A stretch of DNA of 64,000 bases from Thalassotalea ponticola (GCF_041379045.1 NZ_CP166871.1:3286001-3350000), one strand, 5' to 3'; numbered from the stretch's first letter, positions 17,576-34,798 are shown. Notes: generated by a model not told the origin, from the letters alone. Made by a program: numbers and translations.

Positions 17576-17580
17576 TGTCC
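17562..17580. repeat. Left copy of the 19-bp direct repeat flanking the IS
   Basis: GAATCGCAGAGCGATGTCC lies two bases before the left end of the IS256-family element; an identical copy lies at 18901-18919. The repeat is itself the core of a REP-like palindrome (ATCGC-AGA-GCGAT). Confidence 0.8.
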
Positions 17581-17582
17581 CA

Positions 17583-18898
17583 TACCGTCCCACAGAAGTG
17601 TGTCCCACTAGACAAATAAAAAAGTCTCTCTTAGTTTAGTTGAAAGTTTCGACCAAAAAACAATCAACAACAAACGGAGAGAGACCATGACTAATTTAAC
17701 GCTGAATAGTAAACAAATTCAAGCAGCATTGGATTCATTAATCGAAAAGCCTGGAGGGCTCAATCAAGTACTAGAGCTGGCTCTCAACTCATTTATGAAA
17801 GCAGAGCGCACAGAATACCTAAGAGCATCACAAGGAAACAAAGGCAATGGTTACAGACAAGTGTCCGGCCTAGGTATTGGTAGTGCTTTATCATTACAGG
17901 TTCCTCGAGATCGACTGAATCAATTCAAGCCTTGGATCCTCAATGTAATGAAGGAGCAAAGTGATACATTAAATGAGCTTTGCTTCGAACTTTATGCTAA
18001 AGGTTTGACAACCCGAGATATCGAATCTGTAACCGAATCGATTTACGGTCAGAAACTGACTCGTAGCGCGGTATCACGCATCACCAAAAGTCTTTATAAA
18101 GAAATGGAGGACTTCAGAAAGCAGAAGCTGTGCGAGTACTATCCCATCATTTATCTCGACGCGACATTCATCAAGACAAAGCGTGAAACAGTTTCCAGTG
18201 AAGCTTATTACATTGCGCTGGCCGTTAAGCATGATATGACTCGCGAGGTTATCGGTATCTACAATGCGCCAACGGAATCGGCGTCAAATTGGGATGACAT
18301 CTTATTAGACTTAAAAGCTCGAGGGCTCGCACAAATCGACCTCGCTGTGATAGATAACTTAGCCGGTTTAGATTCAGCCATTGAGCGCCATTATCAATGC
18401 CGAATTCAAAAATGCGTGTTGCATATGAAACGCAATATCTTAAAGAAAGTGAAAAAGTCTCATCGTAATGATGTTGCTGAGGATTTAAGGTTTGTATTCA
18501 ACTTAGAAGATCAATCTGATGATCGAGAGGAGTTTCTGCTCCGAGCGAGGTGGTTGTCTGATAAATGGGGTAAACGATATCCTAGCTTCAAAGTGTTTAT
18601 AGATGAAGTATACATGTACTATTACGCGACCTATTTAGACTTTGAGCCGATGATCCGAAATATGATTTATACTACCAACTGGATCGAACGATTAAATAAA
18701 TCATTCAAACGTACGCTCAAAATACGAAACTCTATGCCAAGCGTTGACTCAGTGTTAACCATTCTGAGTAAGGTTGCATTGGATATGAATCAAACGACTT
18801 ACCAATACCCAATAAGTCGTTTTGAGAAAAGTAACTTATTTAACTAGAAAGTTTGAAACTGAAATTGAAATAAGAGAGACACACTTTTTGGGACGGTA
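17583..18898 (+). mobile_element. IS256-family insertion sequence
   Basis: About 1.32 kb, carrying one transposase gene. The ends are imperfect inverted repeats: TACCGTCCC, a five-or-six-base A-rich spacer, then GTGTGTC at both ends. The size fits IS256 elements. It sits inside the REP-like palindrome at the 3' end of rRNA operon 1. The flanking direct repeats are 19 bp, longer than the 8-9 bp usual for the family. The element looks complete, with an intact transposase. Confidence 0.9.
17687..18847 (+). CDS. IS256-family transposase
   Basis: A 386-residue DDE transposase of the mutator type. The likely catalytic triad is Asp158 (in YLDATF), Asp223 (in VIDNLAG) and Glu334 (in TTNWIERLNKSFKR), the last in the highly conserved IS256 context. 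The N-terminal third is the DNA-binding part. The ribosome-binding site GGAGAGAG directly precedes the ATG. There are no internal stops or frameshifts, so the element could be active. Confidence 0.95.
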   Translation: MTNLTLNSKQIQAALDSLIEKPGGLNQVLELALNSFMKAERTEYLRASQGNKGNGYRQVSGLGIGSALSLQVPRDRLNQFKPWILNVMKEQSDTLNELCFELYAKGLTTRDIESVTESIYGQKLTRSAVSRITKSLYKEMEDFRKQKLCEYYPIIYLDATFIKTKRETVSSEAYYIALAVKHDMTREVIGIYNAPTESASNWDDILLDLKARGLAQIDLAVIDNLAGLDSAIERHYQCRIQKCVLHMKRNILKKVKKSHRNDVAEDLRFVFNLEDQSDDREEFLLRARWLSDKWGKRYPSFKVFIDEVYMYYYATYLDFEPMIRNMIYTTNWIERLNKSFKRTLKIRNSMPSVDSVLTILSKVALDMNQTTYQYPISRFEKSNLFN

Positions 18899-18900
18899 CC

Positions 18901-18919
18901 GAATCGCAGAGCGATGTCC
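18901..18919. repeat. Right copy of the 19-bp direct repeat, start of the REP-like unit
   Basis: Identical to 17562-17580 and followed by sequence that matches the uninterrupted copy before operon 2 (27187 onward), which shows where the IS entered. Confidence 0.8.
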
Positions 18920-18970
18920 GGGAACTCCTTGAGCGCGCAGAGGCTTAGAAAAATTTAATCTACACAAAGC

Positions 18971-18998
18971 AAAAAACCCGTCACAGGGACGGGTTTCT
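18971..18998 (-). terminator. Terminator of rRNA operon 1
   Basis: On the minus strand, AACCCGTC/GACGGGTT with a five-base loop and a following T-run, just after 5S rRNA. An identical copy ends operon 2. Confidence 0.9.
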
Positions 18999-19006
18999 TT
19001 TAATTG

Positions 19007-19126
19007 GAAGCCTGGCGATGACCTACTCTCACATGGGAACTCCCACACTACCATCGGCGCTACTTCGTTTCACTTCTGAGTTCGGCATGGGTTCAGGTGG
19101 TTCCAAAGTGCTATTGTCGCCAGACA
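19007..19126 (-). rRNA. rrf: 5S ribosomal RNA, operon 1
   Basis: About 120 nt, starting TGTCTGGCGACAATAG and ending in ATCGCCAGGC, with complementary ends and the conserved CCGAACTCAGAAGTGAAACG core. It is separated from 23S by about 100 bases. Confidence 0.96.
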
Positions 19127-19225
19127 AAAAACGTTTCAATTCGGAAAGCGATATTTACTCAATTCTTAATCATGCGTGATGATTATCAGACCATACACAC
19201 CAGAGTAAAACCTCTTGGGTGTTGT

Positions 19226-22110
<2,885 letters not shown>

Positions 22111-22137
22111 ATACAACCCCAAAAAGTTTCGCTTGTC

Positions 22138-22236
22138 TTTTGCGTTATTAGCTGCGTTACGCTTGATGTTCGTTGGTCATTACCCGAAGGTAACTCCCTG
22201 CCTCACATCATCGCAAGCCTTGCTACTAAAGCAAAA
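22138..22236. repeat. MITE-like hairpin in the 16S-23S spacer of operon 1
   Basis: About 99 bp whose ends read TTTTGC inward on both sides. The first 32 bases of each arm match at about 21 positions, and the centre is a TTACC-CGAA-GGTAA hairpin. It has no counterpart in the spacer of operon 2, where flanking spacer sequence resumes directly, so it looks like an inserted palindromic element. Confidence 0.6.
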
Positions 22237-22500
22237 TCTGTGCAATACAGTTGCTGAGTAATTTGGTGACAAAACCAAATTCAAATGTATGTCTGACATT
22301 TTCACGCATTCATTAAGAATGTTCCAAACAAGGATGTTTGGATGTCGAATTGTACACGGATGTACTTAATTCGACCCTTGAGTATTGATTTTTTTAAAAA
22401 TCATGAAGAATTTCTTCTTCGTTGGTATTTATATCTTATGCAACACCGTGCGACACGTTGTTGCCAATACAAACACCGGGTTTAATATCAGCTTCCCAAA

Positions 22501-22513
22501 TTGTTAAAGAGCA
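22501..22513 (-). promoter_or_regulatory. boxA antitermination element, operon 1 spacer
   Basis: TGCTCTTTAACAA on the minus strand is the exact rRNA boxA sequence recognised by NusB/S10. It lies between 16S and 23S, where a second boxA is expected. Confidence 0.85.
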
Positions 22514-22583
22514 TCATGCAATTGCATGCGAATGTTATCATTCAATTTGTGTGAACACTCAAAAGACAGTGTTTTACTTAAGG

Positions 22584-24123
<1,540 letters not shown>

Positions 24124-24500
24124 AAAATTTAATCTACTCAATGAATTCTGTTGCATTTGACATATGTCGTTTGCATGAACCTCATTAAGATTTTGAATAG
24201 TGGTAAAACTACATATCTTATGAATGCTCACACAAATTGCATGATAACTATTTGTTAAAGAACCGATTCTTAATGAATCGAGCCAATCAATCGCACTCGT
24301 TGTTGGCGTTGCTTTTCGTTGAAAGCGGATGCGCATTTTACGCATCTGAGTTTTGATGTCAACTGTTATTTGAAATTATTTTCAAATGTTTTGTTGAAGG
24401 TTTAAGGTACTATTAGAAGACCTAAACTTATCAAAACACCTCATTGGCCTGTGCCGTTGAAGTGGATGCGCATTTTAGGGGTTTTTTAGCTAAGATCAAC
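24124..24500 (-). promoter_or_regulatory. Leader and tandem promoters of rRNA operon 1
   Basis: Two sigma-70 promoters face 16S: TTGACA-16 bp-TAAAAT (24362-24335) and, farther upstream, TTGATC-16 bp-TAAAAT (24499-24472). Both are followed by the same GC-rich discriminator, GCGCATCC, and both have 16-bp spacers, as typical for strongly regulated rRNA promoters. A leader boxA-like GTTCTTTAACAAAT lies at about 24251-24263. Confidence 0.8.
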
Positions 24501-24883
24501 CCTTTTTTTGAAAAATAATTAAATACACCTCAAGCAGACTAAAAAACAACCATAACGGGTAATTATTGGTCTACAGTGTGCTTTTAAGTAACGAAACTGT
24601 TGCAATAAGTGTATAGAAATAGTTCATATTTATAAGGGTTTATTTTGAACAATTAATTTTTAAGTATGCTAAAGCTTGTCAATAACGACTAGTTAACATG
24701 GATTAATTTCGTATTTTATCTATTTTCAGACTTAAATCGACATTTACAAACCTTTAATCACATAAAACTAACCGACATAATTATTAAAGAACGGTCTGTA
24801 TTAGTGAACTTAGCATGATAATCACTCTTTTTAAGGTAGCTTTTAAAGGCAAGTCTTAATCTAAGTTGATCACCCCATCATTA
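24501..24883. other. Spacer between rRNA operon 1 promoters and the cytochrome gene
   Basis: About 380 bp of AT-rich sequence between the upstream rRNA promoter and the end of the dihaem cytochrome gene. I see no gene, RNA or clear terminator in it; it may contain UP-element or Fis sites for the rRNA promoter, which cannot be picked out by eye. Confidence 0.4.
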
Positions 24884-25534
24884 CTAGAGACCATAATACG
24901 TCGATAAGTAATCTAACACCGCTTTGTTATTCTCATCGCTTAAAGGTTGCATGCCCTGTTCATCTATCATCCACTGCAGTGTTTCTTGCCAACTCTCTCT
25001 ACTCAACCCTTGTTGAGTGACCAAGTGTAGCGAATGACAGGACGAGCAGACAGAAGCAACAAGTGGCATATTTTCATCAGCTGCTAAAATACCATCTCCG
25101 ACCGACGTTGTCTTATTACTTGGATTACCAGTAAGCCAGTTTACTGGCGGATCATTGTTACGACCTAGCCAGGCAATAATCGCTGCTCTGCTACCAGTAT
25201 CTTTTATACCGGGAAATAGCATATTGGTACCCGGTGCATATTGTTGTGGAGACTGTAGAAATTGGTCGAGTCGCTCTGCTGTCCAATTTCCACTTAATTG
25301 ATCTAGCGCATCACTGTACTGAAAGCCTTTGGCACTTGCAATATCTCGATGCGCTAACCCCCAAAGTGGAGGCCCTACGTTATTTTGCCCATCTTCATTG
25401 AGTTGATGACAACTTTGGCAAACGATAACTTGTTGCTTACCTTGTTTAATAAGTTCATCGTTTAAAGTATTTGCATGAACAACACCACACACAATGCAGA
25501 GTAGGCTTAGTAAACCTATCGAAACACTGTTCAT
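24884..25534 (-). CDS. Dihaem c-type cytochrome partner of the sulfite dehydrogenase (SoxD/SorB-like)
   Basis: Predicted periplasmic electron acceptor of the molybdenum enzyme encoded just upstream. It has 216 residues from the ATG at 25534; a GTG at 25540 is the alternative start, better placed behind AAAGG. A signal peptide ends near VVHA. Two haem sites are visible: CQSCH (Cys39) in a class I cytochrome domain with a PGTNMLFPG methionine ligand, and CSSCH (Cys163) in a small C-terminal domain. Classical SorB has one haem; two haems recall SoxD, though this protein is shorter. The ATG at 25534 lies 5 bases after the preceding gene's stop codon, and the alternative GTG overlaps it by one base, so the two are coupled. 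Confidence 0.85.
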   Translation of the reverse strand: MNSVSIGLLSLLCIVCGVVHANTLNDELIKQGKQQVIVCQSCHQLNEDGQNNVGPPLWGLAHRDIASAKGFQYSDALDQLSGNWTAERLDQFLQSPQQYAPGTNMLFPGIKDTGSRAAIIAWLGRNNDPPVNWLTGNPSNKTTSVGDGILAADENMPLVASVCSSCHSLHLVTQQGLSRESWQETLQWMIDEQGMQPLSDENNKAVLDYLSTYYGL

Positions 25535-25539
25535 AAACA

Positions 25540-26853
25540 CTAAGCCTTTACAATAACTGCAACACGGTGGTAAGTGTTATTCAAATAGCCCTTAGGATTC
25601 CACGCAATGGCAAATGGCTGCGCGATACCTGAATCATCTGTTGCTTTGGACCATACTTCATAATACCCCGCTTGCGGGAACTTCACTTTGCTAGTAAAGG
25701 TTTGCCAAGCGCCTTTATTTTTCGCTGCGTCAAGTTTTGCAGTATGCCATGTCGCGCCAAAATCTATCGATAGCTCAACCTTTTGAACTGTGCGGTCACC
25801 TGACCATGCATGCCCACGGACGAGAACCTCATTTCCGGAGATTTGCGTATTGGTTTGAGGTGAGGTGATCAATGACTTAACTGGCATACGTTCAATGATC
25901 TCAAAGTCTTCTTCCGCTACCTTTTCACCTGGAGCGACAGGTCTATTAGGTACCCGATAAGAAGTGCCTGTCATTTTAGCGCCATCGTGTACCTGATCTC
26001 TGACTTCGATTCGAGTTAGCCACTTCTGTGAACAAGAACCAGGCCACCCAGGGACGACTAAGCGCAAAGGGGCCCCGTTCATCGGATGTAAAGGCTCGCC
26101 ATTTTGTTCAAAGGCTATGAGATTTTCATCGCTAAGTGCTTTGGCCATTGGCAAGCCACGAGAAATAGGCAGTTTACCTGCGTGACCAGAAAGGTGCTTA
26201 TCAGCCCCATAATGTGCCGTGTACACTGCACCAGGCTTAACTCCTGCGGCATTCAAAACATCGCTAAGACGTACGCCTGTCCAATTTGAACACGCTACGG
26301 CGCCGTAAGTCCATTGATTTCCTTTGGCTTTTGGAGAGAAAAAGGCACGACCATTGCCGCCACACTCAACCAATAGTTGACGCTCAATGACCTCAAACTT
26401 ACTTTTTAGCTCAGCTATTGATAATGTCATCGGTTTCTTTACTAAGCCATCTATTGTCAATGACCATGCTTTTGGATCGACAGCCGTCGGCGGGATACCG
26501 TTATTTCGGATAAAATGACGAGATGTAGGTGTTACGTTATCATTGAGTAAGTGAGGTGGTGTTTCGGCGTTCATTGGTCGATCATTAAGCACCGTTAGAC
26601 CATCTTTACCCGTTATAGAGACATCGTCTAATCCCTCTGCAAATGCGGCAGGTATCATGCCTGCCGGCATATTGCGATGAAATGGTATCGCGCCACCGAG
26701 AATCGCAGCCATGGTCGTCAAACCAGCTCCCTTTAAAAAACCACGTCGATCTGAATAACTTTTACGACCAAAAATGGTATCGTCCGCTTGATCAGGGTTG
26801 TTTTGATAAAATTCAAAAATACCACGTTGTTTCTTAGAGTCGTCACCTTTCAT
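25540..26853 (-). CDS. SoxC/SorA-type sulfite dehydrogenase, molybdenum subunit
   Basis: Periplasmic sulfite-oxidase-family enzyme, expected to oxidise sulfite (or protein-bound sulfane sulfur, as SoxCD does) and pass electrons to cytochrome c. It has 437 residues. A Tat signal SDRRGFLKGAG (Arg36-Arg37) indicates export folded with cofactor. The molybdenum ligand cysteine is Cys164 in VECGGNGR; the C-terminal dimerisation domain (about 320-437) follows. The segment GKDGLTVLNDRPMNAETPPHL resembles SoxC proteins closely. AAGGA precedes the ATG. No soxXYZAB genes are in the window, so the pair looks like an orphan sulfite oxidation module. It lies between two rRNA operons. Confidence 0.9.
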   Translation of the reverse strand: MKGDDSKKQRGIFEFYQNNPDQADDTIFGRKSYSDRRGFLKGAGLTTMAAILGGAIPFHRNMPAGMIPAAFAEGLDDVSITGKDGLTVLNDRPMNAETPPHLLNDNVTPTSRHFIRNNGIPPTAVDPKAWSLTIDGLVKKPMTLSIAELKSKFEVIERQLLVECGGNGRAFFSPKAKGNQWTYGAVACSNWTGVRLSDVLNAAGVKPGAVYTAHYGADKHLSGHAGKLPISRGLPMAKALSDENLIAFEQNGEPLHPMNGAPLRLVVPGWPGSCSQKWLTRIEVRDQVHDGAKMTGTSYRVPNRPVAPGEKVAEEDFEIIERMPVKSLITSPQTNTQISGNEVLVRGHAWSGDRTVQKVELSIDFGATWHTAKLDAAKNKGAWQTFTSKVKFPQAGYYEVWSKATDDSGIAQPFAIAWNPKGYLNNTYHRVAVIVKA

Positions 26854-27255
26854 GATGTATCCTTGGATGGAAGTTGAATATTGCCTGAAGTAATGAGTAG
26901 GATAAGCTTAGTCAAGGATATCAAATGCTTCAAATAACCAAACACTCCAGGTAAGTGAATAGAAATAAAGTCGAAACTGAACAAACATTTGTAAAAGGGT
27001 ACTGTGACTTTAGTAATTGGAGAGTCATGGAAAATAGCGTCGTTATCCTAAGGTTCAATGGATATCGAGACTTTTTAAGAGATTAGACAACGTAGAAGTA
27101 CATGGCTTTACAGATACTACGGGCGCATGGATGCGCAGGAGCAGCGACGGCGATACCTTTCTAGAAACGACTCAACGTCATCCTGGAATCGCAGAGCGAT
27201 GTCCGGGACCTCCTTGAGCGCGCAGAGGCTTAGAAAAATTTAATCTACACAAAGC
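26854..27255. other. Region between the sulfite dehydrogenase gene and rRNA operon 2
   Basis: About 400 bp with no gene. The part next to the dehydrogenase must hold its promoter; the part beyond about 27110 consists of REP-like palindromes and ends at the operon 2 terminator. Confidence 0.5.
27118..27225. repeat. REP/BIME-like palindromic cluster before operon 2
   Basis: Two palindromes close together: GCGCAT-GG-ATGCGC at 27123-27136, and ATCGC-AGA-GCGAT at 27188-27200. From about 27175 onward the sequence is nearly identical to the region interrupted by the IS next to operon 1. Such units are usually dispersed in many intergenic regions. Confidence 0.65.
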
Positions 27256-27283
27256 AAAAAACCCGTCACAGGGACGGGTTTCT
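27256..27283 (-). terminator. Terminator of rRNA operon 2
   Basis: Identical AACCCGTC/GACGGGTT stem-loop with T-run as in operon 1, directly after 5S. Confidence 0.9.
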
Positions 27284-27291
27284 TTTAATTG

Positions 27292-27411
27292 GAAGCCTGG
27301 CGATGACCTACTCTCACATGGGAACTCCCACACTACCATCGGCGCTACTTCGTTTCACTTCTGAGTTCGGCATGGGTTCAGGTGGTTCCAAAGTGCTATT
27401 GTCGCCAGACA
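27292..27411 (-). rRNA. rrf: 5S ribosomal RNA, operon 2
   Basis: Same sequence as the operon 1 copy over the mature region as far as I can compare by eye, with the same 3' flank and terminator. Confidence 0.96.
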
Positions 27412-27427
27412 AAAAACTTTTATACAT

Positions 27428-27475
27428 GGAGGTATTTATGTCGCGATGCCATGGATGGCTTGGAGCGACGTCTCC
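27428..27475. repeat. Hairpin element in the 23S-5S spacer of operon 2
   Basis: A long imperfect palindrome: GGAG, GTCGC and GCCAT on the left pair in order with ATGGC, GCGAC and CTCC on the right, around a GG centre. The roughly 60-70 extra bases that contain it are absent from operon 1. It resembles a REP-like unit. Confidence 0.6.
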
Positions 27476-27571
27476 ACGTAATTAATAATCTGGAAAGCGA
27501 TATTTACTCAATTCTTAATCATGCGTGATGATTATCAGACCATACACCAGAGAAAACCTCTTGGGTGTTGT

Positions 27572-30456
<2,885 letters not shown>

Positions 30457-30697
30457 ATACAACCCCAAAAAGTTTCAAAAACTAATTTAGTGTCTTGGTG
30501 ACAAAACCAAGACCAAATGTATGTCTGACATTTTCACGCATTCATTAAGAATGTCTTGAGTAAGTAATAACCTTTCGATTATTACCAAATGAAAACACAA
30601 GGAATATGTTTTCAAGTTTTGGTATTTATATCTTATGCAACACCGTGCGACACGTTGTTGCCAATACAAACACCGGGTTTAATATCAGCTTTCCAAA

Positions 30698-30710
30698 TTG
30701 TTAAAGAGCA
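30698..30710 (-). promoter_or_regulatory. boxA antitermination element, operon 2 spacer
   Basis: TGCTCTTTAACAA on the minus strand, identical to operon 1; here it lies after the tRNAs and before 23S. Confidence 0.85.
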
Positions 30711-30775
30711 GTGAGTCAAAAAACTCAAAGGTAAGCATCACTTTGCTTAACTTTAAGTTCTCGTAAGAAGTAAAA

Positions 30776-30852
<77 letters not shown>

Positions 30853-30884
30853 ACTACGTAGGTATTACTACCAAGTTCAGTAGA

Positions 30885-30960
30885 TGGTGGAGCTAAGCAG
30901 GATCGAACTGCTGACCTCCTGCGTGCAAGGCAGGCGCTCTCCCAGCTGAGCTATAGCCCC
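30885..30960 (-). tRNA. tRNA-Ala (TGC anticodon)
   Basis: 76 nt cloverleaf beginning GGGGCTATAGCTCAG with TTGCACG anticodon loop and encoded CCA. It is the first tRNA after 16S, so the order is Ala-Ile, the reverse of the Ile-Ala order in E. coli rRNA operons. Confidence 0.97.
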
Positions 30961-31036
30961 ACTACTGAGTACTTCTTTCACGTTCGTTATCGATGCAATT
31001 TGTGTGAACACTCAAAAGACAGTGTTTTACTTAAGG

Positions 31037-32576
<1,540 letters not shown>

Positions 32577-33000
32577 AAAATTTAATCTACTCAATGAATT
32601 CTGTTGCATTTGACATATGTCGTTTGCATGAACCTCATTAAGATTTTGAATAGTGGTAAAACTACATATCTTATGAATGCTCACACAAATTGCATGATAA
32701 CTATTTGTTAAAGAACCGATTCTTAATGAATCGAAGCCAATCAATCGCACTCGTTGTTGGCGTTGCTTTTCGTTGAAAGCGGATGCGCATTTTACGCATC
32801 TGAGTTTTGATGTCAACCCATTTTCGAAAAAATTTAATTTTTTTTCGACGCTGTTTATACAGCTTTGTTGACCGTTTAATTTAGCATTTACTTAATTAAA
32901 CTTATCAAAACACTTCGTTGGCCTGTGCCGTTGAAGTGGATGCGCATTTTAGGGATTTTTGCGCTGTCGTCAACAGTTTTTTTTGAAAATTACAAAATCA
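32577..33000 (-). promoter_or_regulatory. Leader and tandem promoters of rRNA operon 2
   Basis: Two promoters with the same design as operon 1: TTGACA-16 bp-TAAAAT (32816-32789) and TTGACG-16 bp-TAAAAT (32973-32946), each followed by GCGCATCC. The leader up to the inner -35 is almost identical to operon 1; the DNA between the two promoters is different. Confidence 0.8.
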
Positions 33001-33214
33001 CCGACTATTCGTTCAAATATTGTACAAGCACCATGTTTGTTCGCGTTTGAGCGTGCTAGTCGGTTTAACAAAGCTGTTACTATCGTGATATTGCGATGAG
33101 TATCGCGTACACTGTTTTATCTATTATAGTGTAGTACATTTACGCTCAGCTTAGGCATTTTGTTTGTAACTATTCAGCATTTGGACAACTGTTTGCTCAT
33201 ATTAGAGGGTTTTT
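33001..33214. other. Intergenic DNA between operon 2 promoters and the carbonic anhydrase gene
   Basis: About 210 bp, AT-rich, between divergent transcription units. It should hold the promoter of the carbonic anhydrase-like gene; nothing else is evident. Confidence 0.4.
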
Positions 33215-33760
33215 ATGATTAATGGGATTAGAAAGTATGGCGATAAGCAGCCTAACTTAGGACAAAAGGTATATATCGATTCTTCGAGTGTAGTAATCGG
33301 TGACGTGACCTTGGCAGATAACGTTAGCATTTGGCCATTAGTGGTGATTAGAGGGGATGTTAATCATATACAAATTGGTAAAGACACCAATATTCAAGAC
33401 GGAAGCGTACTCCATGTGACGCGCCGAACAGAAAAGAACCCAGTCGGTTACCCCTTGATTATCGGTGAGCAAGTAACGGTTGGTCACAAAGTGATGTTAC
33501 ACGGCTGTACCTTAGGCAATCGCATATTGGTTGGTATGGGGGCTATTGTCATGGATGGTGCCATCGTTGAAGACGACGTGATGATTGGTGCCGGCTCGTT
33601 AGTAGCGCCGAATAAAGTACTAAACAGTGGATATTTGTATGTTGGCAACCCTGCTCAACAAAAACGCCCTCTTACTAGTGAGGAACTCTCTTTCCTCAAA
33701 AAGACAAATCAAAACTACGTCAAATTAAAAGATGAGTATTTAGCGCAACAAGACGGATAA
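33215..33760 (+). CDS. yrdA: Gamma-carbonic anhydrase family protein (YrdA-like)
   Basis: A 181-residue left-handed beta-helix protein with repeated hexapeptide units, a trimeric fold with metal sites between subunits. The histidines seen in SVLHVTRR and in VTVGHKVMLHG occupy the zinc-ligand positions of gamma-carbonic anhydrases. Whether YrdA-type proteins hydrate CO2 is uncertain; the fold assignment is firm and the activity is not. The gene converges with DUF1488-aroE, one base apart, an association shared with E. coli yrdA-yrdB-aroE. Confidence 0.9.
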   Translation: MINGIRKYGDKQPNLGQKVYIDSSSVVIGDVTLADNVSIWPLVVIRGDVNHIQIGKDTNIQDGSVLHVTRRTEKNPVGYPLIIGEQVTVGHKVMLHGCTLGNRILVGMGAIVMDGAIVEDDVMIGAGSLVAPNKVLNSGYLYVGNPAQQKRPLTSEELSFLKKTNQNYVKLKDEYLAQQDG

Positions 33761-33761
33761 G

Positions 33762-33983
33762 TTAAGCGTTCAGCCAGATGTTATTATGCTCATCTGGCTC
33801 CTCTTCCTCTAAGTACTCTTCGACTAATGCCTCAAAATCCAGTATGAGTTGTTTCGTCAATATTGTTTTTGGCGCATTAATGTAAACCGTGATGCGAGCA
33901 CCACTAAGGATGCCGGTAAAGCACCAACACTGATGTTCTGCCAAGTAGTGAATATCGTCATTAAACAAAATTGCTTGATTCAT
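33762..33983 (-). CDS. DUF1488 family protein (YrdB-like)
   Basis: A 73-residue acidic protein of unknown function. The WCFTGILSGARITVYI segment is typical of DUF1488. Its ATG overlaps the aroE stop codon by four bases, implying translational coupling, as in the E. coli aroE-yrdB pair. Confidence 0.85.
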   Translation of the reverse strand: MNQAILFNDDIHYLAEHQCWCFTGILSGARITVYINAPKTILTKQLILDFEALVEEYLEEEEPDEHNNIWLNA

Positions 33984-34798
33984 GCTTCACCTTGAAACTC
34001 TCGTCGTAATTTATTGATAACCGGTGTGCTGTTAGGTTTAACACCGCGCCAAATACAAAAACTCTCGGCAGCTTGACCAACAAGCATACCTAAGCCATCG
34101 ATGGTTTGCTTTGCTCCATTCTGTGTGCACCAGCTTAGAAAGGCCGTTGGTTCAGCACCGTAAACCATATCATAACAAATGCTGTCGTTAACAACGGCAC
34201 AAGGTATTGCTGGTAAGCTTGATGTCAAGCTAGCTGATGTCGCATTGATAATCAGATCAAATTGATATTGTCTTGTTGTATTATAATCAATGGCCATCAG
34301 TTTCTCATTGGCAAAATGTTCAACGAGCTGTTGCGCCTTGCTCAACGTTCTATTTGCTATTACTAAGCACTCAGGCTGATGAGCCAATAACGGTAAAATC
34401 ACACCTCGGCAGGCACCTCCAGCTCCCAATACCAGTATGCGTGCACCGGACAGAGTGACGTTATGGTTTAGTAAGTCACTAACTAGGCCGCGTCCATCGG
34501 TATTGTCACCATATATCTTACCGTCCACAAATGACAATGTGTTTACCGCGCCAGCCGCTTTTGCATCCGCGGATACATCATCACATATTGCCAAAGCTTG
34601 CTGTTTAAACGGGGCAGTAATGTTGGCCCCTTTACCACCTGAGGTAATAAATGTTCTGATATCGCGTTCAAATGTATCGCTATTACTTAACAAACGTTGG
34701 TAACAAATTTGTTGGTTAACTTGGTCGGCAAACAATGAATGAATTGTCGGCGATTTAGATTGGGCAATCGGGTTACCAATAACTAAGTATCTGTCCAT
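33980..34798 (-). CDS. aroE: Shikimate dehydrogenase
   Basis: Reduces 3-dehydroshikimate to shikimate with NADPH in aromatic amino acid synthesis. The start at MDRYLVIGNPIAQSKSP (34798) gives 272 residues, the same as E. coli AroE; an upstream in-frame start at 34846 would add 16 residues that do not fit the family. The shikimate-binding S-K-S residues in the first 20, the catalytic lysine in TAPFKQQAL, and the NADPH-binding GAGGACRG are all present. The downstream DUF1488 gene is coupled. Confidence 0.95.
   Translation of the reverse strand: MDRYLVIGNPIAQSKSPTIHSLFADQVNQQICYQRLLSNSDTFERDIRTFITSGGKGANITAPFKQQALAICDDVSADAKAAGAVNTLSFVDGKIYGDNTDGRGLVSDLLNHNVTLSGARILVLGAGGACRGVILPLLAHQPECLVIANRTLSKAQQLVEHFANEKLMAIDYNTTRQYQFDLIINATSASLTSSLPAIPCAVVNDSICYDMVYGAEPTAFLSWCTQNGAKQTIDGLGMLVGQAAESFCIWRGVKPNSTPVINKLRREFQGEA

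Larger units (their letters stand above)
22111..22583 (-). other. 16S-23S spacer of operon 1, without tRNA genes
   Basis: The 473 bp spacer contains no tRNA. It shares blocks with the operon 2 spacer, for instance around the ATGTATGTCTGACATTTTC segment, and carries the MITE-like hairpin next to 23S and a boxA element next to 16S. Confidence 0.85.
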
